DNA of 64,000 nt from Zygosaccharomyces rouxii (lineage: Eukaryota; Ascomycota; Saccharomycetes; Saccharomycetales; Saccharomycetaceae): assembly GCF_000026365.1 (NCBI RefSeq), contig NC_012996.1, forward strand, positions 124,001-188,000, given 5' to 3'. Position numbers and translations under genes: made by a program. A model generated the notes under the pieces. It was given only the letters and a program-made list of their open reading frames with translations, did no database searches and was not told the origin of the DNA. Positions 31,138-43,088 of the stretch are shown in pieces; the stretch's first letter is position 1; each line of letters opens with the position of its first letter.

Positions 31138-31296
31138 ATATAAATAAAAACGCAATAATACCAAATTTTGTTTACGTACAAACTACTATCACCATATTAT
31201 AAAACTACATGAGTATAATAGTAATTAATATAGGACCTTAAAGAGTCATGCTTCATGATACATTAGTATAGAACAACCAAATCCGAATAAGCAAAT

Positions 31297-33360
31297 CTAT
31301 TTTTTGGATTCCGTGCTATTTGCTTCCTGGTGCTGTTGATTAAAAACTGGAGGCTGCATTGGAAATGCATTGAAATTCATATTACCGGATGGGGGTGGCA
31401 TGGGAGGGAAAAATCCTTGTCCCGCTGGAGGTGGCATTAGTCCGCCTTGAGGTGGTCCGTACATTGGATTAAAATTTGGTGGCATCATGGGGAAGCCTGG
31501 TGGTGCCATACCAGGAATAAATTGTGGAGGAACCATACCAGGCTGTAGTGGAGGAGGTGGTTGTTGAGTTTGCTGCATTCTACTGCCACTCTCTCTCGAA
31601 TTGGCACCACCTGCATTACGTGCTCCCTTAGCACCGTTACTATGGTTATCATTCATTGGTGGTTGGCCACCACTACCACGAGGTTTCCCAGCTGGAGATC
31701 CAGTACCTGGTGGTTGTAGCCCCAGAGGCATACCTGCTTGACCACCAGGTGCTAGGCCTGGTGGGAATGCACCTGGTCCAGGTGGCATACCCATGGGGAA
31801 AGGTGCTGACATGCCCATACCCGCAGGAGGCTGCCCTCCCTGCGCTGAGACTCTTGGTGGCTGCTGACCCAAGGGAATACCAGATTGTCCACCTGGGGGA
31901 GGTAGCATGACTCCCGGTGGAGGTCCTGATGGCCCAGTTCCCTTTTGATTCTGTAATTCTCCCTTACTCAGTAGATTTTGGAAGAAAGCATTGTTTGTTT
32001 GCAATTGATCAGGAGCAATGACTGGCGGAGGCATTACACGCTGCTGCTGCTGCTGCTGTTGTTGTTGCAGTTGTTGGTGGTGCTGTTGGTGTTGACGGTG
32101 TTGCAGCTGTTGTTCTGGTAAACGTATTGGTGGTTGTGGTGGAACTTGTCCATGTGGCTGAGATGGTGGTACCACTGAAGAATTTATTGGTTTCTGTCTT
32201 ACATCTTCAGTGTTTAAGGAAGCTTGATTCCTAGAACCTTTCGGTGTACCTGCCTCTTTATTGAAGAAAGACAGTAATTTGGATCCACCAGGGACACTTG
32301 GATTACGTGAGTTTGGTGTGCTCTCACCAATATTGCTATGACTATTTTTATTAGCCAAATTCTCAGGATCGTGTGAATTTCTCATTGTTGGTAACGAACT
32401 TGACGAAGAAGACTGTGTAAAAAACGATGAAAACCTAGAATAAGAACCCTTACCAGAGTCTGAATGGAGGTCCTTGTTTAAATTGTTAATTTCATCATCT
32501 AAACTCTTCTCAGTTTCGATAGATTCCGGTTGAGCCGGATTTGTAGCGGTATCATTCTGAATTTTATTCAAACCCAAGAAATCTGATATGGAACTGGAAG
32601 TTGCTGACAATGAAGGCTTAGAATTTCCTGAAGATTCAGCTGGAGGAAGGCCTTTCTTTCTACGTTCCATCTCTTTCATCTTTGCTTTCCAAGATTCAAA
32701 ATCTGCCATTGAATTACCAGTAGGTTCAAATTCTTCTTCAAGAGCTTGTAAATCATCATGATTAACATTAATATCTTTTTCTTCCATAAATCCACTTCTC
32801 TCATGTTTAACAAATTTACCATTCTTTTTACCATTGGCCATTCTCGAGTATTTACCCTTATTGCCCTTCTTCTCGAATAGACTATTAGTATCTTCCCCTG
32901 AAAAGCCTTTGCCATTACTTGATCCGTTTAGACCTTTGTTAGAACCTCTATGACCCATTGGTTTGCCCTGATTAGCATGATCTGGTTGTTTATGATTTAA
33001 TCTCCAGAATTTCTTTTTGGGCAAAGTAAAAACGATTTCTTCAACGAGTCCTTCTGGTAATTGTTTTGATATCGAAATAAGTTCATTGATACTGTAAACG
33101 TTCTGCTTGTTCAAAGTAATTGGTGGTTTATAATCACAATTGTACTGTTCAGCTGCTGCTTTCACATTTTCATCTGCTGAAAAATCAATTCCATCGGTAA
33201 CTTGCTGACTCTGTTGACCATTGAAAATTCCCTGCCTGCTTCTAATATCATCAAAAAATTTAGCAATTTCATCTGCAGAACTCCTTTGAGGATTTTGCAT
33301 ATCTGTACCAATAGTTTCAGTCTCAGATCCGGCTGAAGCAGCTACCACGGGATCGTCCAT
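31297..33360 (-). CDS. EAP1: eIF4E-binding protein Eap1
   Basis: Translational repressor that binds eIF4E and, in S. cerevisiae, acts downstream of TOR and in mRNA decapping with Scd6. The protein has 687 residues (S. cerevisiae 632). The eIF4E-binding motif YxxxxL-hydrophobic is Tyr89 to Ile95 (YSINELI). The rest is mostly disordered: a basic Gly/Asn/Lys-rich block (about 130-200), Ser-rich segments, a Gln/His run near 425-445 with nine consecutive Gln, and a long Pro/Gly/Met-rich C-terminus. It is convergent with RFC2. It is orthologous to YKL204W, so this is the first of the chromosome XI genes in the interleaved order. Confidence 0.9.
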   Translation of the reverse strand: MDDPVVAASAGSETETIGTDMQNPQRSSADEIAKFFDDIRSRQGIFNGQQSQQVTDGIDFSADENVKAAAEQYNCDYKPPITLNKQNVYSINELISISKQLPEGLVEEIVFTLPKKKFWRLNHKQPDHANQGKPMGHRGSNKGLNGSSNGKGFSGEDTNSLFEKKGNKGKYSRMANGKKNGKFVKHERSGFMEEKDINVNHDDLQALEEEFEPTGNSMADFESWKAKMKEMERRKKGLPPAESSGNSKPSLSATSSSISDFLGLNKIQNDTATNPAQPESIETEKSLDDEINNLNKDLHSDSGKGSYSRFSSFFTQSSSSSSLPTMRNSHDPENLANKNSHSNIGESTPNSRNPSVPGGSKLLSFFNKEAGTPKGSRNQASLNTEDVRQKPINSSVVPPSQPHGQVPPQPPIRLPEQQLQHRQHQQHHQQLQQQQQQQQQRVMPPPVIAPDQLQTNNAFFQNLLSKGELQNQKGTGPSGPPPGVMLPPPGGQSGIPLGQQPPRVSAQGGQPPAGMGMSAPFPMGMPPGPGAFPPGLAPGGQAGMPLGLQPPGTGSPAGKPRGSGGQPPMNDNHSNGAKGARNAGGANSRESGSRMQQTQQPPPPLQPGMVPPQFIPGMAPPGFPMMPPNFNPMYGPPQGGLMPPPAGQGFFPPMPPPSGNMNFNAFPMQPPVFNQQHQEANSTESKK

Positions 33361-33898
33361 TATAATTTCTTTTCAACTTGTTTGGTGAACCTTCCTTTTA
33401 AATCTCTGGATGCCTGGAATGTCCGGCCAATTTAAAAATGGTAGAACCAATAATGGCCAAAATAATGGTTAAAAGGCCTTTAGATCACTTTAAAATGAAA
33501 TGCTTAAGCTGTCCTTCGTGTTATTGTAATTGCATCCAAAATCTACAAGGGTTCGTTTTACTCACTTCACCATTCCCCTTCAAATGTCCTGAAAAATTGA
33601 TGGCCCTAGAAAAATTTTCTGATCACATCGAACGATCGAGATCGGCACATGTCACGTGAATATCACGTTTATAATAGTATCGGCGGCTATTTATTATTCC
33701 TTTTTAGCCATATTAGTAGGTATTATGATGTGTATTACACTACAGAATCACTCTCAGCAATCCGAGCAAAACAGCTATGTTCCGTGTAAAATTCACAGGA
33801 ATTTTTGAAGCCCATTAAAATGCTAATCTTTTTGAAATATAGATCTCTATACATATATACATACATTTTTTTGAAAAAAATACATTTTGTCGTTCTTT
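33361..33898. other. Spacer between LOS1 3' end and EAP1
   Basis: The 538 bases upstream of EAP1 hold its promoter and the LOS1 terminator. A palindromic TCACGTGA lies at 33652-33659. A 73-codon Cys-containing frame at 33438-33659 is unsupported. No further gene is seen. Confidence 0.55.
33652..33659. promoter_or_regulatory. TCACGTGA E-box upstream of EAP1
   Basis: Perfect palindrome with the CACGTG core bound by Cbf1 or Pho4, 292 bases upstream of the EAP1 ATG. The flanking T favours Cbf1 over Pho4. Motif match only. Confidence 0.5.
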
Positions 33899-36800
33899 TC
33901 ATGTCAGATTATTTATTAAGTTCACGTAATACTTTTCAAAATCTTTGCTATCTGCTAGGGCAAGTGCTTGAATTAATTCTAATCCCATATCCGATGGAAA
34001 TTGAATCTGTGGGAAATAAACTTGGCCCATGTATTTCAAAGATGGATTTGCCATTGGATCAGTACCGCCTCCACATTGTATGTATAGCTCTTTCAATAGG
34101 CGAGATAGATCACATGCAACTACCCGACAACTTCCATCTCTAATGTTAAATTTATAGTCGGGTTTAAATGGAATTTCAAATACTAATGGTACAATTTTTG
34201 TGATAAAAAATTCATTAAGTCCTTCTAATGAACCAATATCAGATGCATGCATGTCATTTGGATCTGTACATTTACCAGAACCAAAACACTTGACAAAATT
34301 AGTTAAAACGTTAAGAGCCAATTTTATAGTCGAAGTTTCTTGAATCTCCTGTGGAATGAATACTAAAAGATCCATTAAAATGGTGGAAAGGGTAACTCTA
34401 TTACGGTCTGTAAGTAACAATGAAGTTATGGAATTTGAAATAAATGACTGTAAGAAACCGTAGTATGCTTTTTTCAATTGGATTTTGTCTCTAAATGAAT
34501 CTGTTACCACAACATTCTTACCATTATTGTCTCTTGTGCCACCTGCTGCCTCTGGGTTTGTTACTGCTGGTGTAGAACCGTTGTACCAAGATTCTGTTTC
34601 CAATGCACTCTCTTGATCAATCCGATCTATAATCGCATGAACTTTATCGATAACGGGGGTTAATAGATTGTCAAACAATTCGTAACAACCATTATCAGTA
34701 TGGAACATGTGAATCATTTGGCCTAAAAATCCAAGGAAATCGCACATTTCGACGGTGGAAAGTTCTGATTCTAGGAAAAGCGCTATCAGTTTACTTGCAA
34801 ATGAAACTATATCACTGTTCAAAATAGGTATCAAACGTGAAAAAGTGAATCTAGAGGCATCTCTCACATTTTCATGTTTATTGAAATACGAGAAAGATAC
34901 TAAAACCACTTCTGCGATATTGGAGAATTTTTCAATTAACGATTTGTGTATTAATTTTTTACTCACGAGTGCATTGTTAACCTGATTATCAGGAACCAAA
35001 CCACCATGAACACCTCTAGCCAAGGTACCAATCGCCATTAGCAGATGATGAGATTGCAAGACAATATCAGGGGATTGGAGCTGCGAAGAGATACACGTTT
35101 CTAATCCAGCAAATAAAGGTGATAAAATTTCATCTATAATGTCATAATTGCAATCAGAATTCCCACCTATAAGGAATCCAACACCTTCAAAAAGATACAA
35201 TTGATTGTCAAAAGTGGTATCGTAATCTGTGCCATCTGGATTTGGTGGGATGGCTCTTATACCTAGAAGGGGCGAAATTTTAATCAATATTTGGGATAAA
35301 ACAGGTGTGGTTAATTTTAATCTTGTTGTCTTTATCAATCTAGTGAACAAATACCAGGTTCTTAATCTGACTTTTTCTCTTTTGTTGAACATTCCAAATG
35401 GGCTACAGAAAATGTTCAATAATGCTAATTCATCTTTTTCATCTGAGCCCAAAAATTGATAATGCCTAACGACCAATTCGAAAAATAATACTTGCACGTA
35501 GGGGCTTTCCATTTGGAAAACCGAGGAATTTTGTAAAAGGACACTCATAAATTTGGTCATTACCATGGTAGCTTCTGAATTTGCAATTTCTTGTTTACCT
35601 ATGCCGAAAAGATTGTTACGTATACTTTCACTTAGGTTATGCATTTGATAAATACCTAATTCCAAATCTCTCCAATCGACTTTAGAGAGGCATTCCTGAA
35701 TGTGATTGGAAATATTTTGTAAATAAAGAGCTGGATTAATCATGGCAACACTATCTTGAAATACTTTTAGTTTTGATCTGATTGTATCGAAAAATTCATC
35801 AATCTCATCTTCAGAATCTTCATCACAAGATTCATCTATTCTCATCTTTTTAAACCCAGCCAATAACAGAGAAGTTAGAAACATCTCGTGTGGGGGATCT
35901 ATTGGTAATCTTTTAGAGTTGACGGCAATGGCAGAGCCGGGCTTACCGCCTAATGCAAATTGTTTCTTCAAAACTGATAAATATTGAGACACAAAGAGGA
36001 AACATTGTTGTGTGACTGAATCATATTCGTGTTCCATAAATTTTAGCACTAATGGTGCAACCTGTTCAATGATTTGATTATCTGCCGCTGTGGCCACCTG
36101 TTGCACTTCCGGTGTAGAATCATTTTCATTACACTGTTCAATGACTTTAGCCAATTCAAATCCCATGGATGAAGATAATTTTGCCAATTGTTCATACACC
36201 TCCAGTTCGTCATTACCAACAGATGTAACTTTATCGGTCAAACTTAACATACCTAATAGACTTAGTTTGTCTAAAGGTTTCATCTTTTTGGAGATAACTT
36301 CACAAAGGCACTGGGAACAGGCAACTTTAGTTTCAGCAAAATCCAAATATCCATAGATTACCGTAATATATAATGGGTTCACAATTAATTGAACATCAAT
36401 CCAGGAAATATAGGATCCGACACACGAAAGTGTCAGCACTGCCAAATCACTTTGTTCTTGCGGTACTATACTTTTCAAGGTGTTTAACCAAACGGTGACT
36501 AAAGTTTGTACATCTTGAATTCTCATTGTATCCTTTAAACTATTATTTTTCACTTGCACGTCCTTTGACCTGACAAAAGTTTGATCTCCAATGCTAGAAT
36601 TGACGGCAAGACAAATTCTTAAGAAATAATCAAGTCCCAATGGTATAAATTCCTTTGTAGAGTCGTTGCACAACTGTCTTATAGATAGTATTTCGACCAT
36701 GTCTGTGAAAAAAGTTGACCACTGATTGCCATTGATTTCACCATACATGGAGTAGAACAAGTTTGTCAATACTTCCGCAATTTTATTTTTGACGTATTCT

Positions 36801-37087
36801 GGATCTCGAATTCCGTTAACCACTTTGTGTCGTAGTAATTCCACAGCTGTAGTTCTAATAAATTGTAAATCACTTGTCTGCTGCTGAGCCAAATCTGCTA
36901 ACACTTGTAATGCAACAAACTTAGTAACATCATCAGATTGCGAATCGCTAAGTAAAGGTGCAAATACTTGGACTGCATTGGGTTCCGATTTAATCTGTGT
37001 TAAAAAATCTAATGCCTGTTTCTTAGTAACCGCATCTGTGGTAGGACTATTTGCAATTGCCACAACTTCTTGAATCCTATTGATCAT
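33899..37087 (-). CDS. LOS1: tRNA export karyopherin Los1 (exportin-t)
   Basis: Nuclear exportin that carries tRNAs, including intron-containing pre-tRNAs, to the cytoplasm. The protein has 1062 residues (S. cerevisiae 1100). It is alpha-helical throughout, with HEAT-like repeats and an exportin-1-like N-terminal domain ([20 protein letters not shown]). An acidic loop, [21 protein letters not shown], lies near residue 425. There is no intron or frameshift. It is tandem with EAP1 on the minus strand, as YKL204W and YKL205W are in S. cerevisiae. Confidence 0.95.
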   Translation of the reverse strand: MINRIQEVVAIANSPTTDAVTKKQALDFLTQIKSEPNAVQVFAPLLSDSQSDDVTKFVALQVLADLAQQQTSDLQFIRTTAVELLRHKVVNGIRDPEYVKNKIAEVLTNLFYSMYGEINGNQWSTFFTDMVEILSIRQLCNDSTKEFIPLGLDYFLRICLAVNSSIGDQTFVRSKDVQVKNNSLKDTMRIQDVQTLVTVWLNTLKSIVPQEQSDLAVLTLSCVGSYISWIDVQLIVNPLYITVIYGYLDFAETKVACSQCLCEVISKKMKPLDKLSLLGMLSLTDKVTSVGNDELEVYEQLAKLSSSMGFELAKVIEQCNENDSTPEVQQVATAADNQIIEQVAPLVLKFMEHEYDSVTQQCFLFVSQYLSVLKKQFALGGKPGSAIAVNSKRLPIDPPHEMFLTSLLLAGFKKMRIDESCDEDSEDEIDEFFDTIRSKLKVFQDSVAMINPALYLQNISNHIQECLSKVDWRDLELGIYQMHNLSESIRNNLFGIGKQEIANSEATMVMTKFMSVLLQNSSVFQMESPYVQVLFFELVVRHYQFLGSDEKDELALLNIFCSPFGMFNKREKVRLRTWYLFTRLIKTTRLKLTTPVLSQILIKISPLLGIRAIPPNPDGTDYDTTFDNQLYLFEGVGFLIGGNSDCNYDIIDEILSPLFAGLETCISSQLQSPDIVLQSHHLLMAIGTLARGVHGGLVPDNQVNNALVSKKLIHKSLIEKFSNIAEVVLVSFSYFNKHENVRDASRFTFSRLIPILNSDIVSFASKLIALFLESELSTVEMCDFLGFLGQMIHMFHTDNGCYELFDNLLTPVIDKVHAIIDRIDQESALETESWYNGSTPAVTNPEAAGGTRDNNGKNVVVTDSFRDKIQLKKAYYGFLQSFISNSITSLLLTDRNRVTLSTILMDLLVFIPQEIQETSTIKLALNVLTNFVKCFGSGKCTDPNDMHASDIGSLEGLNEFFITKIVPLVFEIPFKPDYKFNIRDGSCRVVACDLSRLLKELYIQCGGGTDPMANPSLKYMGQVYFPQIQFPSDMGLELIQALALADSKDFEKYYVNLINNLT

Positions 37088-37724
37088 GGTAGGAATAATG
37101 CAATGAAGAATTGACAGGTGAATATGCTCTTTTTTTCACTTCTTTTTTTTTTTTTGTTTAACTCTCTTCTTCTATTTATCTCTTTTGGAAGCCACAGGAA
37201 TCAAAGTTATCCTTTAATGATGCAAGTTTAAGGGCTTCTGAAAAGAAATTCAATCTATCTTCCCTATCGCTTATACTTCAGTGGTTGAAACGAGTTAAAC
37301 TTGTCCTCAGTTTAAAACCAATTGTAAGTAAAAAATTTTAACAGCGTCAAATGTGATGAAATTTAATGGGAAATAAACGGTTTGAAAGGTTTTATTCCCT
37401 TGAGTAAAATTGAATCTTCTTTTATCGATGGAGGCCAACTCCCACAGTCCTTATAACACTGACCTTTTGGAGCTTTTTGTACAGTGTATCTCTGTTGGAA
37501 AGTTTTCCAATGTGTCGTTTTCTAATGCTTTAAGTTCGATCTACTATTGAAAAAAAAAAAAGTCATTGAAAAAAAAAGTAGAAAGATTTATTATACACAA
37601 TAAAATTGTCGATAGAAATCTGTTAAGTAGTGCCTGAATATCTCATAATCCGATCTCCATGAGATTTTGCTTGCTGCATTTAACAATATGACTCAACTTT
37701 CATACGCAAATTTCTATTTAGTCA
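37088..37724. other. Spacer between HAM1 3' end and LOS1
   Basis: 637 bases containing the LOS1 promoter and HAM1 terminator. It has an uninterrupted T tract near 37143-37155 and A tracts near 37551-37577, which would exclude nucleosomes. No gene or RNA is recognised. Confidence 0.5.
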
Positions 37725-38303
37725 TTACTGAGCGTACAAAAATTTCTTAAAATCTTGGAATGCCTTACCTCTATGAGAGATTAAATTCTTCTCAGTCTTT
37801 TCCATCTCTGCATATGTCTTGCCGTTGCTCTCTAGGGGCTCAAAGATGGAATCCCATCCAAAGGTTGTGGGGCCTCTGCTGGGCACAATATTACCTCTAG
37901 TGATACCTTGGAAAGTGTGAAATTGACCCTGCTCATCTGCATAGACAATGGTAGTGACGGCTTCAGCTCCTTTGTTGGAAAATGGTTCTAGTAATTTAAC
38001 AATTTTATCAAGACCCATGCTTTTCAAAAACCATTTGATGTATGCACCTGGTAGACCGTTGAATTCATCAAATCTCAATGCTGTATCCTCTACAAATACT
38101 GCTTGACCCTTACCCAACTCTTGAACGGCTTGCTTGCACTTAGCAATACCAATGGCTTCGAGGGAAGCATCCTGCACTTCTAACAGATCGAGCGGATTGT
38201 TTGTCAATGTGAATGGTGGAGGAACACCTTCTTCAGGTGCCAAAAGCATCTGCACTTCTTTCAATTTGTTTGCATTACCGGTAACGAATACTATGTCAAC
38301 CAT
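37725..38303 (-). CDS. HAM1: Inosine/xanthosine triphosphate pyrophosphatase Ham1
   Basis: House-cleaning nucleotidase that hydrolyses ITP, XTP and 6-hydroxylaminopurine triphosphates to monophosphates. The protein has 192 residues (S. cerevisiae 197). The N-terminal substrate motif is FVTGNANKLKEVQ. Other family motifs are FVEDTALRFDEFNGLPGAYIKWF, FQGITRGNIVPSRGPTTFGWDSIFEP and the C-terminal ISHRGKAFQDF. It is cytosolic, with no leader. It is tandem with LIA1 upstream and is orthologous to YJR069C. Confidence 0.97.
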   Translation of the reverse strand: MVDIVFVTGNANKLKEVQMLLAPEEGVPPPFTLTNNPLDLLEVQDASLEAIGIAKCKQAVQELGKGQAVFVEDTALRFDEFNGLPGAYIKWFLKSMGLDKIVKLLEPFSNKGAEAVTTIVYADEQGQFHTFQGITRGNIVPSRGPTTFGWDSIFEPLESNGKTYAEMEKTEKNLISHRGKAFQDFKKFLYAQ

Positions 38304-38472
38304 CTTTACCTTATGGAAACTTGCTTGGTTGTATGTAGTTGCTCACAAGTTAGCACATCGGCTTTTCAACTCATCTATATCTATCTCATCTATCTATGAT
38401 AATATAATGATAATAAACAACAACAAAAACTTTAACAAAACCTACTACTGTATAAGACTCTCTATAATTTAA

Positions 38473-39441
38473 CTAAGCTGGAGCATATTCAAGCTCATTG
38501 CTGTTTTCATACTCGTACATGTCAAGTGCAACGTGAGCAGATTCTCTAACAACTGCAACTTCATCGTTCAAGTAGCCTTTAAGAACTGGCACGACGTCAT
38601 CAGAGGCAATTGATCCCAATGCTTCGGCAGCTTCATGTCTGACCATTGGTTCTTCGTTTCTACGACCTAAAACCTCGATTAGTTTTGGTACAATGCAAGT
38701 ATTTCCCATTTGACCAAAGACATAGGCAATTTCATGTTTGAAAAGGGCGGAATCGTCGTCGAAACCTGTCGCCAGAGCCAATGCAGCTTCGTCTGTACCA
38801 AAGTCTCGTAATCTAAACATGGCTCTATATCTTTCAAACAATGGCTTCTTCTTATCGTTCAGCAACTTTTGTAGTTCTGGAATATCGTAGTTCTGTTCCA
38901 ATGCTAGTGGTGGTGCTGGATCAATACTGGAATATAGCGATGGCTGTAGTCTTTCCTTAGCACCTGCCTCACTATGCTGCCATTTGATACGATCAATGGC
39001 CAGTTCACAAGTTTCTCTGACTTCTAACGATGGATCCTCTTTTTGAACCTTTTCCAAGACATCTAATGAACTTTGATCACCCAATGCACCCAATGCTTCA
39101 GCTGCTTCATGCCTCACCATGCACTGTTGATTTAAATTCAAAACGCAGTCCTTCAAGTATGGTACACATTCGAAATTCTTGGTTTGACCTAAAACGTAAG
39201 CAACTTCGTGTTTCAAAAGCTCACTATCATCGTTAAATGCCTCGGCAATATATTTGGCAGCTTTACTAGCATCTTCTGGCTTTGATTCAAACTCCTCTGC
39301 CGCACATTTCAAATTGAATAGCGCTCTAAACCTGTTTGTTAGTTGCGTTTGGCCCGATTTATTAACCAAGATATCTCTTAGTTGCTCGAGCGAACAATCA
39401 TCCACTTGCTCTTCAAGACGTCTTTCAAAATCTGTAGACAT
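38473..39441 (-). CDS. LIA1: Deoxyhypusine hydroxylase Lia1
   Basis: Di-iron HEAT-repeat monooxygenase that finishes hypusine formation on eIF5A. The protein has 322 residues (S. cerevisiae 325). Two symmetric sets of HEAT repeats each carry two His-Glu iron ligands: [10 protein letters not shown] and [11 protein letters not shown] in the first half, [11 protein letters not shown] and [11 protein letters not shown] in the second. All four HE pairs are intact. An exact RRPE lies 100 bases upstream. It is orthologous to YJR070C. Confidence 0.97.
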   Translation of the reverse strand: MSTDFERRLEEQVDDCSLEQLRDILVNKSGQTQLTNRFRALFNLKCAAEEFESKPEDASKAAKYIAEAFNDDSELLKHEVAYVLGQTKNFECVPYLKDCVLNLNQQCMVRHEAAEALGALGDQSSLDVLEKVQKEDPSLEVRETCELAIDRIKWQHSEAGAKERLQPSLYSSIDPAPPLALEQNYDIPELQKLLNDKKKPLFERYRAMFRLRDFGTDEAALALATGFDDDSALFKHEIAYVFGQMGNTCIVPKLIEVLGRRNEEPMVRHEAAEALGSIASDDVVPVLKGYLNDEVAVVRESAHVALDMYEYENSNELEYAPA

Positions 39442-39930
39442 GGTTTGTGGTAATCAGAGGGTATATATGGTTTCAAGTCGACGGTAATCTGAATTATTGA
39501 ATCTTTTTCTAGTTAAGAAGAGATGAGAAGAAATGGATTAAAAATTTTTCAGATGGTCACAGCACCGCAGAGTTGACCCAACCTTGACTAAAGCTTCGTT
39601 ACAACAGTCGCGATGGGCTGACAAAGAAAAGTATGTTCTAGCTGGGTAAGGAGCTCGTTTATCTAGTATCTCGCGGTCACCATACGGTTCTAGGATTGCA
39701 AATTTACTTCACCACCAATGTAATTATCTTATTCTTGTATCACTATGTTAATGTTAATGAATAGCGCTTGATTAACATTATCTGGATTATAAATCCTCTC
39801 TTGGAGGGCTTTCTCTGCCTTCTCTATATCCATAATACTTCTCCTTCTGGTATATCTCTTAAGTCGCTTTTACTAACCATATGTTCGTTTTACAAAAACT
39901 CATCTATAGAAGGATAAAGACAACAGAACC
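39442..39930. other. Divergent intergenic region LIA1/ADD66
   Basis: 489 bases serving both promoters. The LIA1 side has an RRPE and a nearby GAGATGAGAAG tract resembling PAC. No PACE (Rpn4) element was found for ADD66. No additional gene is seen. Confidence 0.55.
39541..39551 (-). promoter_or_regulatory. RRPE (TGAAAAATTTT) upstream of LIA1
   Basis: On the minus strand this is an exact match to the 11-base ribosomal RNA processing element bound by Stb3, 100 bases upstream of the LIA1 ATG. With the GATGAG-containing tract some 20 bases nearer the gene, it suggests co-regulation with ribosome biogenesis. Confidence 0.65.
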
Positions 39931-40776
39931 ATGACACGTACTTTACTTATTCCGCTAGTTTCAACTGGTAACGTCCCACAGTTGACAACAGATTTAGTTC
40001 TTCATTCTTTGTCAAAAGAGTTTCAATTCGTTAAATGCCTAGATTCTACATATCTACACCCATTTGTGGGTCCCCTTGATTACGTCTTTGAACAACAGGA
40101 ACCTGTACTATTTAACAAGAGCAATGTCAACAAGAACTATTCCACTGCTTTAGAGTTATTTTACAATGAATCTAGGTCCTTATATGTGATTCAACAACGT
40201 ACGCCGGTGATTCAAGGTTATTTGAACAATTTCGTCAAAGAGATCATTTGTCCCCTAGTACAGGAGTTTAAGATTACAGATGTCGTAATCTTGGATTCGT
40301 TTGGCGCACTTGATGAAGATATTGTTGCTAATACTTCGAGGACTTCCAAGACGAACAGTTTCTATTCGGATGCTATATGTCAAGTGAGATCAGTCGGTGA
40401 AGTAGTGCGAGAAATGGAATCTGGATTACATTTAAATCCAGCATCTGAACAGCAATCCAACAATAATGTTATTAGTACACTTTTCCAATTTACCAATGAT
40501 AGCGTTCAACAAGAAGTTTCCACCAGACAACAAGCATTTAAGTTCGCCTACCATTTGTTAAATTCGCCAGTTTCCGAATTACAACGTATTAAATACTGCA
40601 GCGCATTTGTGCACGAAGGTGACAATTCTTACGATGCACATTTACTATGTGATCACTTGCCTAATGTCATTGAGGGTTTTGCAAAAATTAATGTACATAC
40701 ACCACCCATCTCGTGGAAAGGTGTTTATGGTACGAGACCAATTCCAACTTCATTCGATGAGGGCATTTATATATAG
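39931..40776 (+). CDS. ADD66: Proteasome assembly chaperone 2 (Add66/Pba2)
   Basis: PAC2-family chaperone that with Pba1 assembles the 20S proteasome alpha ring. The protein has 281 residues (S. cerevisiae 276). The N-terminal segment MTRTLLIPLVSTGNVPQLTTDL matches the PAC2 opening of the family. VVILDSFGALDE is in the core, and the C-terminus reads PPISWKGVYGTRPIPTSFDEGIYI. It is convergent with NPA3, with 35 bases between stops. It is orthologous to YKL206C. Confidence 0.92.
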   Translation: MTRTLLIPLVSTGNVPQLTTDLVLHSLSKEFQFVKCLDSTYLHPFVGPLDYVFEQQEPVLFNKSNVNKNYSTALELFYNESRSLYVIQQRTPVIQGYLNNFVKEIICPLVQEFKITDVVILDSFGALDEDIVANTSRTSKTNSFYSDAICQVRSVGEVVREMESGLHLNPASEQQSNNNVISTLFQFTNDSVQQEVSTRQQAFKFAYHLLNSPVSELQRIKYCSAFVHEGDNSYDAHLLCDHLPNVIEGFAKINVHTPPISWKGVYGTRPIPTSFDEGIYI

Positions 40777-40811
40777 TTGTTTTTTTTGTTTTTTTTTGTG
40801 GTATTTGTTGT

Positions 40812-41969
40812 CTACTGTCTTAAATATCTGGCAATATTTTCTGCAGTCTCACTGCTAGCACTTTTACCAACCCTATTGGCGGCTTCTTCGTAAGCCTTCT
40901 GTAAATCTGGCGCAGATTGAGCATTGACCTCACCTTGGGTTCTGTCACTAGGGGCAAAAGTGTATTCTCTTTCGGTGTCTTCAAATTCATCAGGAACCAC
41001 CAAGCCATCGTTTTCACCTTCCTCCAAATCACTTACTACATCTGCACTATCGTCTTCATCCTTCGATTTCTTTTTATCGTTAATTCCTAAATCGTTCATT
41101 AAGCCTTCAAGGGACTTATCCTTTCTCTGTTTTTCTTTCTCCTCTTTAAGTTTTAATACTCTTTCTCTTTCAACTTTGTAATATTGATCATACTCATTAA
41201 TCTTACCATTATCAACCACGTTCAAAAAATCATCAAAACCTTGGCCTGTGAAACTTGACACACTAACCATATCTAATTGTGAGTAGAATTCTTCCAACAT
41301 TAACGACATTGAATTGATCAAAGATCCCATATAACCAGATCCAAGTCCAGAATTGCCGTTTACCTCTTGGTCATCCCTTAGAGCCCTTTGGAATGCTTCG
41401 AAGTCTGTCATCCATTCCTTAGCGAAATCAGCACTGCAAACATCCGTCTTGTTGAAAACTAAAATCATAGGTAGCTTTGTCTTGTAAAGAATGGAACATG
41501 CATAAAGCATATTACTCATAAAAGTTGTTGGTGAAGAGTTTCTTGGAGTATCTATGATGTAGGCGATAACGGTTGGGAAAGTAGATGCAAACGACTCGGT
41601 GATAATAGAACCTGAAGCACTCCATACAAAACATTCGATTTGGCCAGGGGTATCTACAATACAATGTTCTATTTTATCACGTTTGTTTTCCACTAGTTTT
41701 ATCACTTGATCAATCTTGGTACTGAAAAGGTTTAAACTTGTCACGATGGCACCATTAGGACCTAGCCCATAATTCTCCATAACTTTTTTGTACTTGATTG
41801 AATCTCTGATGTCAATATTAGCACCATAAGGAACTTTGAGGACAGCAGGATCTAGATTTATTACATATGGTGGATTTTGCTTACTTCTCATATGCGAGTT
41901 TAACCTTTGCATGAAAGTGGTCTTACCAGACCCGGCCATACCAATACAAATAACTGTCTTGAGTGGCAT
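40812..41969 (-). CDS. NPA3: GPN-loop GTPase Npa3 (Gpn1)
   Basis: Essential GTPase needed for assembly and nuclear import of RNA polymerase II. The protein has 385 residues, exactly the S. cerevisiae length. The P-loop is GMAGSGKTT (residues 10-18), the GPN motif is Gly70-Pro71-Asn72 in [11 protein letters not shown]3 is DTPGQIE, and G4 is FNKTDVC. The C-terminus is acidic and coiled-coil-prone. A GATGAGATGAG tract lies upstream near 42035-42046. It is orthologous to YJR072C. Confidence 0.97.
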   Translation of the reverse strand: MPLKTVICIGMAGSGKTTFMQRLNSHMRSKQNPPYVINLDPAVLKVPYGANIDIRDSIKYKKVMENYGLGPNGAIVTSLNLFSTKIDQVIKLVENKRDKIEHCIVDTPGQIECFVWSASGSIITESFASTFPTVIAYIIDTPRNSSPTTFMSNMLYACSILYKTKLPMILVFNKTDVCSADFAKEWMTDFEAFQRALRDDQEVNGNSGLGSGYMGSLINSMSLMLEEFYSQLDMVSVSSFTGQGFDDFLNVVDNGKINEYDQYYKVERERVLKLKEEKEKQRKDKSLEGLMNDLGINDKKKSKDEDDSADVVSDLEEGENDGLVVPDEFEDTEREYTFAPSDRTQGEVNAQSAPDLQKAYEEAANRVGKSASSETAENIARYLRQ

Positions 41970-42191
41970 ATCTTGAATGATTTACTTTGATCTTTTTTTG
42001 GCGCTATCACTGTGGTTGACTAAACATTTGATTAGATGAGATGAGCTTTGAAATTCTGTTAACCTTAGAGCATCTTTCCGTTTAGAGTGATACTGAGCAA
42101 GGATTCATAGGTTCGACACTAGAGAGATGTATTGGATAAGATTTCGATAATATTATACACTATAAAACCTTTAGTACTTTATCCAAGATTC

Positions 42192-42995
42192 CTAAGAATA
42201 TTTCTCCAGGACTCTTTGCTCAATGTCATCAAAGCAGCTTTCGTTTTCTGCAATGGTTAAATCGTTAGCTAAACCTTTCATCACAGCTTCTGGTTGAGGC
42301 TCACCAGGTCCACCCATCGTGGGAGGCTGTTGTGCAGCATTAATATCGATACTTTCAGTATCTGATAGTAACAAATTGTAAACTGGGTTTAACCCAAGAA
42401 CCGAGATGAAATACCAAGATATACTACTAACCCAACGAACGTCTAAATCTGCTGTCATAACACCACTTTGAAGCATTTCTTTGAAACGAGGAGTTAGTGG
42501 GAAAGGTAACTTCATCAACACGAATCCTGCAAAGAAATGATTGACCCACCACATTATAATGGTTTGAGGAATAAAATTGGCTAAATTACCTTTTGCCATA
42601 CTGAACATGTTTTCGGATAAATTTGGATCGCTAAGAGGACTTGGAGCTTGACCATCCGTGTTTAACTTAACCAAATATTTACCACCTGCTAGTACCTCTA
42701 TCAAATGTTCTTTTCTCAATTGGAATGCCTCAGCAGATAGATTAGATCCATTTGCTAAAAGAGCTTGTGCTTTGTAAATCCACTGACTCTCTGTCAATTT
42801 GACACGAGGAACACCTTTGGTATTAGGTGCAATGAGATCCATAATATATTGACGTAGTATACCAGTTAAAACCATAACGATGGAAATGGGTAAGAGAACC
42901 CAATATTTTAATTTAGGATCTAACGTCAATTCTGCCACTGCTCCAGCAGAGCCAGCGGTGATCAATGACCATACAGACCACACGGAAAGAGCCAT
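42192..42995 (-). CDS. EMC3: ER membrane protein complex subunit Emc3
   Basis: YidC/Oxa1-superfamily insertase subunit of the EMC, which inserts tail-anchored and multi-pass proteins into the ER membrane. The protein has 267 residues (S. cerevisiae 253). Three hydrophobic segments are visible: residues about 25-45 (YWVLLPISIVMVLTGIL), near 125-165, and about 195-210 (WYFISVLGLNPVYNLLL). It starts LTLDPKLKYWVLLP, a well-conserved EMC3 signature. The C-terminal tail is polar. It is orthologous to YKL207W. A Reb1 site lies 94 bases upstream. Confidence 0.94.
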   Translation of the reverse strand: MALSVWSVWSLITAGSAGAVAELTLDPKLKYWVLLPISIVMVLTGILRQYIMDLIAPNTKGVPRVKLTESQWIYKAQALLANGSNLSAEAFQLRKEHLIEVLAGGKYLVKLNTDGQAPSPLSDPNLSENMFSMAKGNLANFIPQTIIMWWVNHFFAGFVLMKLPFPLTPRFKEMLQSGVMTADLDVRWVSSISWYFISVLGLNPVYNLLLSDTESIDINAAQQPPTMGGPGEPQPEAVMKGLANDLTIAENESCFDDIEQRVLEKYS

Positions 42996-43088
42996 TACTC
43001 GTAGTCGTAATTGTTGCTAGACCTTTGAAGAATTGTCGTTACGGTTGTATTTCTATCTTGTTATGTTGAAGGTTGATATTACATGCGA

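Noticed and set aside
33438..33659. 73-codon frame with MKCLSCPSCYCNC upstream of EAP1
   Set aside because: The Cys cluster looks tempting, but there is no conserved context. It runs into the CACGTG palindrome and lies in promoter sequence. Chance is more likely.
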